Shown: piece after piece, positions 50,231 to 61,778 of the stretch
Position numbering within the stretch: the first letter of the stretch is position 1
How the letters are laid out: every line of letters starts with the position of its first letter
Origin: Entoloma clypeatum
Taxonomy: Eukaryota; Basidiomycota; Agaricomycetes; Agaricales; Entolomataceae
DNA length: 64,000 nt
Direction: 5' to 3'
Assembly: GCA_963565915.1 (NCBI GenBank)
Contig: OY751493.1
Span: forward strand, 4,340,001 to 4,404,000
The notes under the pieces: generated by a model
What the model was told of the DNA's origin: nothing
Database searches by the model: none
The model's input: the letters and a program-made list of their open reading frames with translations, nothing else
Position numbers and translations under genes: made by a program

Positions 50231-52703
50231 ATGTTACAATCCGGCTTGCGCACTTCCCGGCTGCAATCCTTATCACCCTATCTCATCTCCCTGCGCAAAA
50301 TGTCATCCTCACCAGCATACATCCTTCCTTATGACCACCAGTCTTCATTGAAAGAGCTTGTGCCTGGCGCCGATGCCGCCCAGCTCTGGGCAACCACTCC
50401 CGGCGCCGACAAACCAGCCAAGGTCGGCACCGTGCGCACCTTCTACAACACACCGCCGAGCAAAGTAACGAGCGTGTCGTCTTTGGGTGAGGGATTTCCG
50501 CCCCAAAGTTGCAACGAGAAGCGGGAACTGCTTAGGAAGGCTGTTGGAAGCGCTGTGAAGGAGCTAAAGGCCATCGATGGCATAAAGGATGTCACGATCG
50601 ACGCATCCGTAGATCCGCATGCTGCTGGTATGAGCCTTTCCTTATATGCGTGCCAGGTCACTCACCTGACGCTCGGTTGTCCAGCTGTCGCTGCTCACTT
50701 GGCCCTCTACAATTTTACCCTGAAAACCAACCCGCCCTCCCCGTTCAACCCGAACTTGGAAGAGCCTATTCCAGAAAAGCTTAACTTTACCCCCTTCATA
50801 GCGTCGCAAGAATGGGACCGTGGCGTCATCTATGCTAGAGCTCAAAACTTTGCGCGAACTGTGAGTCGCAAGCCGGAACATGCAATGGAATCTGATATAC
50901 AAGGAACGAATAGCTGATGGAACTACCTGCCAATATGCTTACGCCGACGGTAAGTTGCATACCTCGCCTGCGGTTTGCATGACGTCCATCTCGCATAGAT
51001 CTTCACCGAACGCGTCAAAGAAGCATTTGCCGGCGTCAAGAACGTGGAAATCATTGTTCGCGATGAAGGTACATCTCAATTGTCCCAAATCTACGCGTTG
51101 TCAAAATATCTGATCGTAACCCAGCATGGGCCGCTGAAAAAAACATGGTGTGTCTCTGCGAAATTTCAAACTAATGGCCTGATCTTACGCACTTCCTTGA
51201 CAGAACAGCTTCCTTTCAGTAACTCACGGCACTTCCGAGCCTGCCAAATTCCTCGAAATGTGAGTAATTGGTCTACTTTTTACATAGCCCAGCCGGTCCT
51301 AATGACAATTTAGCCATTACAGAGGCGCTCCATGCAAGGACGCCCAGCCAGTTGCCTTTGTTGGCAAGGGAATCACATTCGACTCTGGAGGAATCAGCTT
51401 GAAACCCGGTGCAGTACGTCTGCCTCATGTTCACATAAATTCTGCGAACGAGGACTTACTTGACACACCTAGGGCATGAAATTGATGAGAGGAGATATGG
51501 GTAGGTGGATAGCTATCAGTCGAATATAGGAAAGGCGTCTCAACTTTGCACAACGTCAGGCGGAGCCGCAACGGTCGTCAGCTCAGCTCTCGCAATCGCT
51601 CAACTCAAGCTCCCGTACGTCCTCGAGTAACATTCAACAAATCCTTTTCCTCTGACTACGTGTCTCCTTCACCAGCGTCAACCTGGTTGTCACCACCCCT
51701 CTTACTGAGAACATGCCTGGTCCCAGCGCCACCAAGCCCGGAGACATGTGCGTCTCTCCCTTTACCTTGTCGGTAATCCTTCACGATCGATCTCTCTGCT
51801 TTTCCTAGCATATATGCTATGAACGGAAAATCTGTCGAAGTCGACAACACTGACGCAGAGGGTCGATTGGTTCTCTCTGGTAGGATTCGTCCGAGTATCA
51901 TTGATGTATCACACTGAACTTGTCGCCCACCGCAGACGCCATCTACTATACATCGACGGAGTACAAACCCCACACCCTGATCGACGTGGCCACCCTCACC
52001 GGGTACGTAACTGGCTCCCGCACTGCCTTCAGACTTCCGCTCAACTCTGATCACCTACAGAGCCATGGACGTCGCCCTAGGCGCAGTCTTCTCCGGCGTC
52101 TTCTCCGTCAGTCATTCCTCCCACAAGTAGGCGCATATATACTCACCCAAATACCCATCTAGACCGATGATACCCTATGGGATCAACTTCGCGTAGCGGG
52201 CGAGATGGAGTATGACCGTTTCTGGCGCATGCCGCTCGACGAGGACTTTGGACCCCAGATATACTCTTCCAACGCGGATCTCCAAAATGTGAGTTTTTTT
52301 TTTTGCGACTTTCGTCGTCAGCTGGTTCTTCTGAAACTGACCTTTCATTGACCAGACTGGTGGCAAGTCAGGAGGAAGCTGCACGGCTGCGCTGTTCCTG
52401 AAACCGTTTGCGCACGGGATCGAGGGTGAGGATGGAAAGGAGCCGACGTTGAAATGGGCGCATATTGATATTGCTGGGTCGATGGAGGTGTGTTGTGTTA
52501 TTCACATCTTCTTTCGTTGGTACTGATACTGGGGCTTTTTCTGTTAACAGTATACTCGACCAACGCCCTACCAGGAGAAAGGCATGACTGGGCGATCTGT
52601 TCGGTGAGCATGTGTTGGATGTGATTGAACGTGGATGTTTTTCGCTGACTTCGTGAAATGATATAGTGCACTCATCGAATATGTACGCAACCTCAAGAAC
52701 TGA
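50231..52703 (+). CDS. Leucyl aminopeptidase, peptidase family M17
   Basis: Seventeen exons: 50231-50627, 50685-50860, 50914-50949, 50999-51068, 51125-51147, 51204-51259, 51314-51413, 51473-51500, 51560-51614, 51676-51747, 51809-51879, 51936-52002, 52061-52106, 52163-52288, 52356-52487, 52551-52603, 52667-52703; 514 residues. All two-zinc site residues of M17 are visible: [10 protein letters not shown] (Lys, Asp), RGDMGG (Asp) and NTDAEGRL (Asp, Glu, Arg). The enzyme removes N-terminal residues, preferably Leu, from peptides as a hexamer. Two in-frame starts: ATG 50231 adds a 23-residue Arg/Leu/Ser-rich leader resembling a mitochondrial presequence; ATG 50300 gives a cytosolic form. One small exon boundary (51313/51314) was set by the motif IHYRGAP. 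Confidence 0.93.
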
Positions 52704-53017
52704 AAAAAGTAATGGTACTGGTCGATCTAATACTGGCGGATGTATGAGGTTGGGGGTGGAGGGAAATTTACGTTCATTTTACTATAACATCAGAAACAAA
52801 GTTATAAGAAACATCTTGAAGGTTGTGACAGAAGAACATAACGAATTATAAAATAAGCAACAGCAATGTGAAGCAGAAGGTGTTGTTTCATCTACGATGG
52901 CATTCTATTTCTAACAATGTCATAAAATTGGGGGATATATGGGTCGTGCGCATCATGCATTTTTGTCGTATGTGTTTAGATGTGATCCTCGTGTCAAGTT
53001 CAGTTCTAAGCCTTGCG
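52704..53017. other. Convergent intergenic interval
   Basis: Between the 3' ends of the aminopeptidase and the phosphotransferase. No gene seen; AT-rich, expected to hold both polyadenylation regions. Confidence 0.45.
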
Positions 53018-54822
53018 TCAGATATAAGCCTGTTTCAGGCATAGTGTTAAAAGTAAACATGCCTTGATATCCTTTCGCCAGACTCCGTCCTTGCCCTTTC
53101 TGCGAACCGTGAAGCACGCGATACCGAGGAAATTGGTGATGTCGTTGATGACCAGCGTGCAAAAGCGTACGTAGACGAAGAGGGAGATGGCGAGTGTCGT
53201 CCACACGAAGTACGTCGTGTGTTTAAGCGAGGTCTGGATGAGTGGCGGTCTGGGCGGTGCATATATTGAGGTTTTCATCGAGGGGGGATAAAGGGAGACA
53301 CTCACCGTCCGAGTATATGCGGCAGATTTGCGTCGACGGCGCCGAGGAAGCTCCATAGCCATATCCAGTCCCAGCGGGGGAAGGGCCCGCTCGTGACGTG
53401 CGCCAGTATCATCCTGCCGACCTGGTGTGCGAACTGCAGGCCCCAGGCGCACAAGAAGGGGACGAAGGCGGGGGAGTTGATGATGCGGGAGTTGTTGACC
53501 TGGGGCTGGGAGAGCCAGGCGATCTGGATGGATGCGGCGACGGCGAAGGGGAGGAGAAGGAGGAGGGGCCGGACGGAGGGCTTGTGCGAGGACTGCATGG
53601 CGCGGCGTACGTTGGCGTAGCTGGTAATGATGTTGAAAGCCATGCCGAAGGCGCCAAAGACCATGAAGGAGGAGTTGAGGGGGAGGTTGGGGAGGGAACG
53701 GAAGAGGGGGAGGTTGGAGAGGTGGAGCATGCTGAGCAGTTTTTGGTCCCAGAAGGAGGGACCTGAATTTGGGGGGAAGTGCGGTATTAGCTGGGTGGGG
53801 AGGTACTAGGAGGGGGAGGGGAGGGAGGTACCGAATAAGCCTGTGATGAGGTAGATGAGGACGATCATGATAATGCCTTCGACTGGGCCAGAGAAGACTC
53901 CCAGGTATAATATGCCTTTAGGGGTTCGTAAGTCGTTTGGAATGATGTGTCTCGAGTATCGTACCGGTGTGGTATTCTTCCCATGTCGTAAGGTAAAAAT
54001 TGGCGAGCGTGGCGATTTGCGAGGCGACCGTCCACCAAGAGCGGCCGAGATTGAGGGCCTGTGAGGCTAGGATGACTTCCAACTATGCAAGGCCACAAGT
54101 CAGGTCTGAGGGGCCAAAACAGGTGATGAACCGTGACCTACGGTGGTGTTCAAAGCATCACATCCTTTGATGGACCCGAGGGTTTCAGCGGGTGACGGAA
54201 TGACGGGTTGGGTGGTTTCATACCATGATCGAACATTTCACCCAAAGGCCCTGCCATCCCTGTCCGCCGAGCCTGTTTCCTTTCACCCAAACTCATCTCA
54301 GCCACGAAGAGGCGACGACACAGGCCGGGAACATGCAGCTTACCCGTCGATCGCATCTAGGCTCTGGTATGCGAACAATCCAAATGCCCATCTACGAGAA
54401 GTAGAAAGTAAAAGACGCGTTGAGAACAAGACGAGGACTGAAACATACGTAAAATATATCCAGTGTGGTACCGTCGCGCCCTCCTTTTCCGTGAGGTATA
54501 ATGGGTCATAATAAATCAGAGTTGCGAAATTTATAAGAACAATCGTGAGTCCCGTTAGCGTTATCTGGAGCAACGATCAGCATCATGATGAAAAGGAGGG
54601 ACCCGGAGGGGGGACTTGCGGTGTTCGGTGCGACAGATAGCGGCCATAGAGTGACGAGCCAGCTCCAGAAAGGACTGAGGACATATCTGGAGAGTATTGA
54701 CCTATCGGAATCATCAGTATCTCTAGATGAAGAAAATAGCCAGCTCAAGGGACTGACTTATCGACACCTTTATAGGAATACTTGTGCAAGTTGTCGAGGG
54801 ATGCTTTGGCGATATATCCCAT
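53018..54822 (-). CDS. CDP-alcohol phosphotransferase (choline/ethanolamine phosphotransferase)
   Basis: Ten exons: 54822-54758, 54701-54620, 54564-54449, 54391-54344, 54279-54224, 54164-54142, 54082-53965, 53915-53832, 53762-53306, 53249-53018; 426 residues. The complete CDP-alcohol phosphotransferase signature DG-x2-AR-x8-G-x3-D-x3-D is read across two introns (DGKQARRTG ... GEMFDHGCD). Many hydrophobic helices. The YYDP and TTWEEYHTG segments are typical of yeast CPT1/EPT1-like enzymes, which join CDP-choline or CDP-ethanolamine to diacylglycerol in the ER/Golgi membrane. Choline versus ethanolamine preference cannot be told. The second intron has a GC-AG donor (GCAAGT at 54619). Several acceptors end AAAG. 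The C-terminal ten residues are less certain. Confidence 0.9.
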
Positions 54823-54971
54823 GGCTGGCAGGTCGTCCAGGTCCCTGCGAAACTCGTACCACCGCCTCGACGGGGGGAAACGAACAAACGTCCAAGAAAA
54901 AGCTGTCAACATATTTCACGTGATAGTGTCGAATGCTGTTGTCAGGAGCACTCACTTTATAGATTCACATT

Positions 54972-55056
54972 GGCCTGATGGTCTAGTAGTATGATTCCTT
55001 GTTAGGGTGTTCACATCATTTCGAGGAGGTCCCGGGTTCAATTCCCGGTCAGGCCC
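54972..55056 (+). tRNA. tRNA-Pro (AGG) with 13-nt intron
   Basis: Acceptor stem GGCCTGA/TCAGGCC with discriminator C; anticodon stem CCTTG/CGAGG; anticodon AGG at 55004-55006; T arm CCGGG-TTCAATT-CCCGG. A 13-nt intron (55008-55020) sits at the canonical place after position 37. Internal promoter boxes are recognisable (TGGTCTAGTAGTATG, GGTTCAATTCC). It lies 149 bp upstream of the phosphotransferase start, on the opposite strand. Confidence 0.93.
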
Positions 55057-55361
55057 AATGAAGTCACTGATTTGCCTTTTTGCTAGGCCCTCAGTATATA
55101 TGCGACATTGTAGACCCAAGTATGCCTCGACGAAATCGCACAATCCAGCCATACCTTACTTAAGGAGAAAATTACATTATATTAAAACGAGGGATATGAG
55201 CTATACAAAACGAACGGATTAGAGTCAGAAATGCCTAAATGTGGAGTATGATGCCCTAATGCAGGTCCATGAGAAAATCCAGATGCATAAAAGGTCCCAA
55301 AGATGCGAAGCTAGATGGGTTCGTGACTATGATCAACCTCTGTCCTCAATAAATAAATCCA

Positions 55362-57450
55362 TCATAGATAAGGCAGGACGCTCCATGATCCTAGGATGGC
55401 ACTGAGGGAACCTACGACCAGCGCAGGCCATGCTCCCATAGGTAGCGTGGGCAGCTCACCATTGAACGGGACGTAAGGCGACTGTGTGTTGCTTGATAGA
55501 TTGCTGAAAACGCCACCAAGACCGCCACCAGTCAAATTCGCGCCGTTCGGCTAGAATGGTCAAAAGTCAGGAGATGGGCACACAGCACGCGCACAAACGG
55601 AAGAAAAAAAAAGACATACTCCAATCGGTCGCGAATTGTCTGCGAAGGCGCAGGTGGTGGAGTTGCACATACAGTGCCCGGCGATGGGGTCCCAGAAAGG
55701 CGTCGAGCAGTTTGCGGGGACTGTAAGGGAAAAATCATCATAGGCGTGATGACGTCGTGTCAAAGGGGAAAACGTACGCCGGATGCGAGCATTCTGTCCG
55801 CTGGGCACATTTTGAGGGGGGTTAGGATTGCTCGGGGTAGGTCCACTCTGCGGGCAGCCGTACTGAATCGGAATATCAGGATTTACCATGATTCATCACC
55901 CAAAAAATACGTACGCATGTGTAGAACGGAAAATCAGGAAAATCGCAATGTGACAGCAGACCTTGCTCATTGTGCGGGATACCGTTGCAGACCTTCAACG
56001 ACGTATCGACTTGCGGTTGTGAGCATTTAAGCGGACCAAAGTCGTTGAGCTGCGAAATCGGAACGGGGTTGCGCACCCATGCGAGGAGCTGTTCTGAAGA
56101 GACGATCCACACTGTTCGCGGAAGAAGAAACGTCGTTAGTCATCGGGATCGGGATCGGGCGCTTGTAAGTTGAGGATCGGATGACGTACCGTTCTGCTGT
56201 TCCTGTGCCCAATCTAGGAACGCGTTGATCATCGCGATCGTAGATTGGGGAGCTTTGACACCTGGGTATGTAGTCTACATGCCTGGCGGTGAGCAGTGAA
56301 ATCGCGCAGGTGCATAGGTGATGGGAACGTACAGAAAGATGGATAGGATGTGTATAGAGGCCGATTGGCTGCCGGTTGTTGTTGTAGTGATCGGTGAAGG
56401 TGCTCTTCATGTACGCCAACGTAGCTGTGTCATTAACAGTAGACCTTCCGTTGGCGGTATCCCTTTCGAGAGATGGAGTTTAAATAACATATGACGAGGT
56501 GTGAAATGTTCAACTCACAGCCAAGGGTCCATCAGATGTGGGCCGCTAATGCCTCTGGAATCGAAGAAGGCGTACATGGGAATTTCCCAGAAGCCAGGGA
56601 GCTTGGGTTCGCCTTTGCATGTCTTCGGGACGGACAGGCAGTTGTTCGCTAGTCCGTAGTCCAAAGTATACGGCCAATACGCGTCGGTGTTAGGATCAGT
56701 GACTGGGATGGACGCTGCAGCGCTCGAGTCGTACGTGAATCGCGCCTCATAGAGATACTTCAAGGTATCGACCGAATAATCGAGGTATGGCGCGCGGAAG
56801 CCGATGATCGATTGCAACGGAATACCCGCCAAGGCGTTCAGAGCGATGAGATTCCCATTGATTTCGTCCGTGTTAGGTTCGCCGACATGTGTCATGCTGC
56901 CGAGGTTTAGCCGCGTTGAGCTTGGCATGCAGGGGAGGCTTACGTGTGGTCCGCGATCTCGTTACCCGCCACAAACCAATCTGCAAAATTGATCCATGAG
57001 CTTGAAGCTCTCAGGACCATGCGAAGTTACAAACCAGTGACGAGGGTATAGTTGGTATAGTTAAGAGACGTGTAATAGGTCATCTTGATGGGACAACCAT
57101 TCGGGTTTTTACGTTGAGCGAGGAATTGATTAACGGCGTCGAGAGTATAAGATTGGATGGCATCGTCCGCGGTAAAAACAATAAATTGTGGCGTGTCGGA
57201 CTGTCGAGAAATACCGATCAAGTCAACAGTCTTGTTGAAGGGAGAATATTGTACTTACCGGCTTCAACCCGCCAGGCGGGTTAGTGCTGGCACAATTACA
57301 GTTTGGCAACTTGCATTTGGAGGAGTCGCAAGAATAGCCTGCGGCTTCAGCACTTGATGTCGCTCCAGTAATTCCACCATCCTGAGCTATGGCGAGAAGG
57401 GGGGCGATGAGAAAAAGGGCGAGAGGAAGGATGGCCGTCGTGGATCGCAT
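55362..57450 (-). CDS. Polysaccharide (chitin) deacetylase, CE4 family, probably GPI-anchored
   Basis: Ten exons: 57450-57259, 57200-57035, 56980-56944, 56896-56519, 56462-56333, 56274-56190, 56111-55915, 55862-55778, 55720-55620, 55550-55362; 519 residues. Signal peptide at 1-22 (ILPLALFLIAPLLAIAQ), a short Cys-rich segment (CDSSKCKLPNCNC), then the CE4 domain with motif 1 TADD, motif 2 HTMTH (metal-binding His pair), motif 3 RAPY and motif 5 THPIHL. A second Cys-rich region and a C-terminal hydrophobic tail after a Ser/Asn-rich stretch suggest a GPI anchor. Enzymes of this family remove acetyl groups from chitin at the cell wall. The metal-binding residues are present; activity is inferred. 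The ATG is followed immediately by the signal peptide. Confidence 0.88.
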
Positions 57451-58089
57451 TCTACGTGGCTTTTTTTCCGGTTGTCGTCGGAAAAAGCGATGAAGAATGC
57501 CTGGGCCGAAATATAGAAGGGCGCTAAAAGAGTGGACGCGGAAGGAACCAACGAGTGGGTTTCGAAGTACAGGAAACAATGGAGACGACAGATGCTTTCC
57601 GCTTAGTCATATGTCGGCTCGAAAATATGTCAGGAAACTCAGGGTTTGATCTCCGGACATCGGCCAATTTTGAATTATCGATGACCCCGAATGTTGACTC
57701 ACGTGAAAATCTTCCCCAAACCCATTCATTTGGAGGGTGAGATGATCATAACATATCATTCGACTAAAACTAGAAATGGCGCGCAAAGGAAACAGTTCAG
57801 AACTAGTTCAGAGGGGCAGAACAAGGGAATATGATTGATAGTCGACGGGGTGCGGAGACCGACGATCGCCACTCGTGAGATGAGGACCAGGAAAGACTCG
57901 AAAAAATGATCCATGTGACGAGGATACAGTAGAAGTCTGGTAACGGTGTCGATATGGCAAAAGGCACGAAACCATGCACCACGTGGCGCCTAACCACGAC
58001 GACCGTAGCACCGCAAAGCGAAGCGGGGAGTGAGAAATCCGGGGAGCCAAGGTAATGTTTCATCCGAGACAGCGGCGATCAGTCGTCGT
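57451..58089. other. Intergenic interval
   Basis: Upstream region of the deacetylase and downstream of the F-box pseudogene. No coding exon, repeat or RNA recognised. Confidence 0.4.
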
Positions 58090-58625
58090 CTATTCCATCA
58101 GGGTTATCGCAGAGCGGGATCCCATCTCATGCAGCGGGCGGTGTATGTACGCCCGCAAACTTGGGGCAATGTCCAGCAAATATAGCAACTGACCATCCAG
58201 TGATGTCCTCAAAAATATTCGTTTTCGACTAATTCTATCCACTCCTCGTACTTTATGTGTTTGGGGTATCCGCCCTCGAATTGGAGTGAATACTGCTGTT
58301 GAGGGGGAGAAGCGATAGTCCTCGAGGTTCCAACCGAAATGGCGGAGCTGCGTTAGGCCTTCTATATGTGGCACATATTCATATGGGGTGTGCAACCAAA
58401 TACAATCTCTGTTGCGAAGTTGCCGCGGACTTGGACAGTGTCACAGTAACAAAGAAGCGCCGGACGCGGTCTGACGCAATCCATGCCTCCGTCAGCCTGA
58501 GCTCGAGATCCTCAAGATCTGCTTTACTTGATTTACCGCTCTATGCTGTGGATAAGCAGAAATGGCGCATAATCGAAAGTGTGATATGTCGTGTCTTCAT
58601 CCAAAAGATGGCCGTCTGAGTACAT
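58090..58625 (-). pseudogene. F-box family pseudogene with internal deletion
   Basis: Starts MYSDGHLLDEDTTYH (ATG 58625), matching the start of the intact paralogue at 61448, goes on with a degraded first exon (SDRVRRFFVTV in another frame) and then jumps to sequence like that paralogue's C-terminal part (LRNRDCIWLHTPYEY, GLTQLRHFGWN). Exons 2 to 4 with the F-box and most of exon 5 are missing, and stops interrupt the first exon. A clear relic of a third tandem copy. Confidence 0.72.
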
Positions 58626-59158
58626 GAAAGTTTGAAGTACAGTATTATGGTTAGGTGGCAAGAGCTTTGTGGGGTCTCGACAATCATTTCTAATGGTATC
58701 CAAGCGCGCGGGATAAGTCGTAAAATTCCATCCGGTAAATTTGAGGATCACCAGTCGAATAACAAAAGCGATGGATTTTTACCCATTAACGAGAAACTAC
58801 TTTGGTTCTGGGAAGGCTTCCAGGTTGCTTCCAGGCGAGTTTTAGATAAATGGTGCGGGAAACCCCAGTACGTGGCGCCTCCATAGACGTGGTGCGAGCT
58901 TGATGGAATCGGGGAAGACAATGTTCCACGTGGCCATGCGGCGAGGATGGATCTGGAGAGCGATCGATGAGGCTGACATGTGAGGAAAGGAATCGGATAA
59001 GTTAAAGAACTGTTGTCTATTAGGACCATCCATACAGAGCCAAGGCACGTTATGACCAGCGCCTCGACCTGACAGCCTTGACAGGATTACATGAAATCTG
59101 CAGAGTTTAGAAACTGCCATCATACTTGGTGGTTGCCGTCCATCACACAGCGAAGCAT
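58626..59158. other. Intergenic interval between F-box copies
   Basis: Open frames on both strands here show no family resemblance. Probably the 3' flank of the intact F-box gene and the promoter side of the pseudogene. Confidence 0.4.
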
Positions 59159-61448
59159 TCAATCGCTGCGGTGACCTATCACCTCCTGGTCGTCAGTTTT
59201 CATAGGAAGGATTGCAGGCCAATGAGGTTCAAATCCGGGAGTGTTCCACCCCGAGTCGTGGAACAGAAGAAGTCTATCGTTTGCCTGGGTCGTCACACGA
59301 CCGTTCGGCGCTCGCAAAACCGACCAATGACGGAACACGACTGGTTCTGTGCTGGCGTACGTCCGCAAGCTCGGACAATGCGTGGCGAATAGGACAGCCG
59401 ATAGGCGACTTAAGTCCCCGAAACTTTCGTTCTCGCACATATGCGTCCACATTTCCATCCACACCTCATGATTTGACTCCTCAGGATAGCCGTCCTCGAA
59501 CTGGATTAAAACTGTCGTTGAAGGAAAAGGGCCACATTCATCGAAGTTCCATCCGAAGTGCTGAAGCTGCGTTAGACCCTGCACATGTCGCGCATATTCC
59601 GAGGCGGCATGGGGCCAGCTGCAAGACCTGTTGCGAAGTTGCCGCGTACTTGCACGCCGTATAACAGTCAGGCCTAGAAGTCCAGGAAGGCATTCGGAAA
59701 TTTCGTCAAACAGGCGGAATTCCGCCTGCGCAAGCCCTTCGAGTACTAAGACCTGAAGCGGTGCGGGCTGCAGGGCCCGAATAAGTAAGACAGCGTCTTC
59801 ATCGGGAATGCCTTCGTGAGTGTGAAGTTTGAAATGGGTTAATCTTCCTTTATCCTGTGCGAAATGGAGCCACTCTGCAAGATCAGGCAGCTCATGACTG
59901 AGGAGGTCGGTCATCGAAAGACGTTCGAGCGTCGTAAAGAAAGAGAATCTCTGCCACAGGTGATGCCTTGGCACTTCAAGCTCACCACCAGAACGTCTCG
60001 CAGAAAGCGTGCGAAGGTTGGGACAAAAAGTCAATAAACACCAAAGGCTCGTATCGCCGTCGCTCAAAAAGGATAGCCGAAGGTTGTAGACAGAGTTGTG
60101 GAGAGTCGTGCCAGGTTGTGTCCATTCAATCGTCGAGAATATCCGAACGTCAAAGCAACATTGCACGACATCGAGAGTGTGAAGGTGGCGGACGGCAGCA
60201 ACTCCGCGTATAAAGTTCAATCCAAGAACAAGGCCATAGATTCTAAGGGAAGTTATATTGCAACTTCTCTCGAGAACATCGCGCATGCCTTTGTACAAGG
60301 GGCGGTAGAAATTATCGTCCAGTTCGAAGTAGCGGGATTTTACATAGTCTTGAAACCTCCACCGATCGTAGATAGAAAGGTGGCGTAACTTGTCCGTGAG
60401 GTCTGGGCGTTCAAGAAGGAAGCTGGTCACAGAGAGTACTTCTGCGCGAGCTGATTCTGCCAGCTGCATCACACAACCATTGAGATCCTCTGCCTTTTCC
60501 AACGCTTCCAGATGCTCGAGTTTCAAGTCAAAGGAAAGGGAGCGATGCTGGGGATCGAACGTAACGTCAGCACTGCAAAGCGAAATAAGGAGTGAAAGCG
60601 CAACAGACACTGAAGATATGGCGCTGTCCTATGTCGCACAACAGTTTACATGTCGTTGCAAGCAAACGCGCCTGAGGCATGGATGCATGGTGGAAAACGA
60701 TGTCGAGAATTTCGTACGGTAGATCGTTCAAACAGAGCTTCTGAATATTTGAAGTGGGGAATTGCGCCATCGTTCGAAGCACTTGTTCTACATGTCTCGC
60801 TTACTATCAGATACAATCAATCCTGGCAAAAGCAATCACTCACGCGTATGACGTAGGAGGAAACAGAAGTCCAGATTTGAGGGGACTTTCCACCTTCGCT
60901 GGAAATCTTTCCAAGCCGTCTCATTCTTGAACTTGTAGCCCGTGTAGCGCGTCGGCTTCCCTCTCCAGTTTAAATCTTCATACTCATATTCTTCAGCGTA
61001 TACCGTAAGGGCAAGGAAGTCCGCAACATAGCTATTCCATGTAGCTTGACACTCGGAAAATCGCTGGTAACAAGAGGTATATGACGTGAGCATGGACTGA
61101 GCCTATGATGGCATGCTGATCAATTACTTGAAAGTGCCGTCCAGTTAGGTCGAGAGATCCCTAGAAAGTCATGATCATTTGGCATCCGGTTGAGACAATG
61201 CATGTACCTACAGTGTAAAATCCTTCAATAGTATCAAAGAAACGCATGACACGATGAAATGCGACCAAAAATTTGCCGGATTCAAGATCCTTCACCTCGG
61301 CTTGACCACTTCGCATCTCCCGCCGTTTGCTCTGTAAGTGCGCGAAAGCCGACGCTTCCTCTGCGCCACGAAGGAGCAGAAATGGTGCATATTCGGAACT
61401 GTAATACGTCGAGTTGCTGTCATCCAGAAGATCGTCGTCGGAGTACAT
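59159..61448 (-). CDS. F-box/leucine-rich protein, tandem family member 1
   Basis: Five exons: 61448-61212, 61160-61128, 61063-60844, 60787-60609, 60547-59159; 685 residues. Exon 2 is a microexon of 33 nt (GSLDLTGRHFQ). Exon 4 holds the F-box (NIQKLCLNDLPYEILDIVFH ... CDIGQRHIF). Exon 5 carries a long leucine-rich region. The exon 4/5 splice (donor GTCTGT, CTGAC branch, CCCCAG acceptor) was set by comparison with the neighbouring paralogue. Probably a substrate adaptor of an SCF ubiquitin ligase; target unknown. Intron positions and phases equal those of the next gene. Confidence 0.82.
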
Positions 61449-61778
61449 GATGAGAAATGTTGAAACACGCCTTTGGTGTGCAAATTGTTATGGTTTGTCA
61501 ATGTTTATGATTCATACACGATGCCACTGTGGTCGCGCTCTACGCCAACGTGTCGTCAGAAGCCGCTGTAAGTCTAGTGGGCATTCTAACTAGATTCTAG
61601 TTTGCCTCCATGTTGAAGGAGATTTGCCGCTGCATCAACTGGAATCAAAAAATGCATGCAATTGTTGGTAAATTTGAGAACTTGAAAGTATACTACGAGG
61701 ATCCAATACTATTCATGATTCGCGCTTTTGGTCCATTGACATATCTACACTGGTGGGCCAACACCCGTCATCGTCGTC
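61449..61778. other. Intergenic interval between F-box genes
   Basis: 330 bases between the stop of the right F-box gene and the start of the left one, both on the minus strand. It should contain terminator and promoter; no distinct motif was recognised. Confidence 0.4.

Noticed and set aside
58842..59162. 106-codon minus-strand frame between F-box copies
   Set aside because: Does not align with any exon of the F-box paralogues and lacks splice signals to them.
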